Source: Muribaculaceae bacterium (lineage in GTDB: Bacteria > Bacteroidota > Bacteroidia > Bacteroidales > Muribaculaceae). Taken from it: 7,476 nt of DNA. The stretch is from the NCBI GenBank assembly GCA_017545095.1, contig JAFYCU010000288.1, positions 1 to 7,476 of the forward strand. Reading direction: 5' to 3'. The position numbers were made by a program, and so were the translations under genes. Shown one piece after another: positions 7,346 through 7,476 of the stretch; positions within the stretch are counted from its first letter, which is position 1; each line of letters starts with the position of its first letter. The notes beneath the pieces are model-generated. The model saw nothing but the letters and a program-made list of their open reading frames with translations, ran no database searches and had not been told where the DNA came from.

Positions 7346-7476
7346 ATGAATCGCATCGCGTTCGCAGCCACGCTCTTTTGCCTCGTCTTGCCGCTGGCAG
7401 GGTGGGGCGGCGATGTGCCCGACAAGGCCGAGTTTTTTCCGGGGCTTGACGAGGACTCAATGCGTGTGCGGCTCGC
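7346..7476 (+). CDS. Start of an exported protein, truncated by the window end
   Basis: An open frame starts at ATG 7346, three bases after the TGA of the DUF3078-type gene, and runs to the window end with 43 complete codons. The N-terminus looks like a signal peptide (Asn2, Arg3, hydrophobic core about 4-18 with LVLPLAG), followed by a possible cut near Gly-Trp-Gly-Gly. The mature part begins DVPDKAEFFPGLDEDSMRV. The only cysteine (residue 12) lies inside the hydrophobic core, so a lipoprotein is not clearly indicated. The tight spacing argues for cotranscription with the barrel gene. Too little is visible to name a family. Confidence 0.7.
   Translation, partial: MNRIAFAATLFCLVLPLAGWGGDVPDKAEFFPGLDEDSMRVRL

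Overview
The window reads as a chromosomal segment of a member of the Bacteroidales (phylum Bacteroidota), plausibly Muribaculaceae- or Prevotella-like. The evidence is a TAnnTTTG-type promoter element upstream of pyrG, no Shine-Dalgarno sequences before the starts (leaders are A/T-rich instead), a CTP synthase with an APGFGQRG glutaminase loop, a YidC with a lysine in the place of the usual groove arginine, and a DUF3078-type outer-membrane protein. The genus assignment is inference. The genes look moderately GC-rich and all run on the + strand.

Layout. Bases 1-219 hold three tandem copies of a repeat of about 74 bp, each centred on a perfect or near-perfect palindrome. A degenerate fourth copy lies at about 232-300 and ends roughly 100 bp before the pyrG promoter (384-410). 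No convincing gene lies in 1-434. pyrG (435-2060) is followed after 56 bp by yidC (2117-4219). Then come a small protein with a zinc ribbon and a TM2 domain (4251-4718), a membrane-anchored GH25 lysozyme-like protein whose ATG overlaps the preceding stop by one base (4718-5461), a secreted protein of unknown family with a basic tail (5483-6103), a DUF3078-type beta-barrel protein (6125-7342) and the start of another exported protein (7346 to the window end).

How it fits together. Every gap after yidC is 31 bp or shorter, so yidC and the genes after it are probably cotranscribed, perhaps from the pyrG promoter. Apart from pyrG (nucleotide synthesis), the products act at the envelope: inner-membrane insertion (YidC), an inner-membrane TM2 protein, a periplasmic muramidase domain, a periplasmic or surface protein and an outer-membrane barrel. 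This looks like ordinary core genome with an envelope-themed downstream set.

The least explained part is the palindromic repeat array upstream of pyrG. Its copies differ in ways that preserve pairing: one copy has an indel confined to the loop, and the degenerate fourth copy has two paired substitutions plus a G-U wobble. This hints at selection on a hairpin, though the sample is very small.
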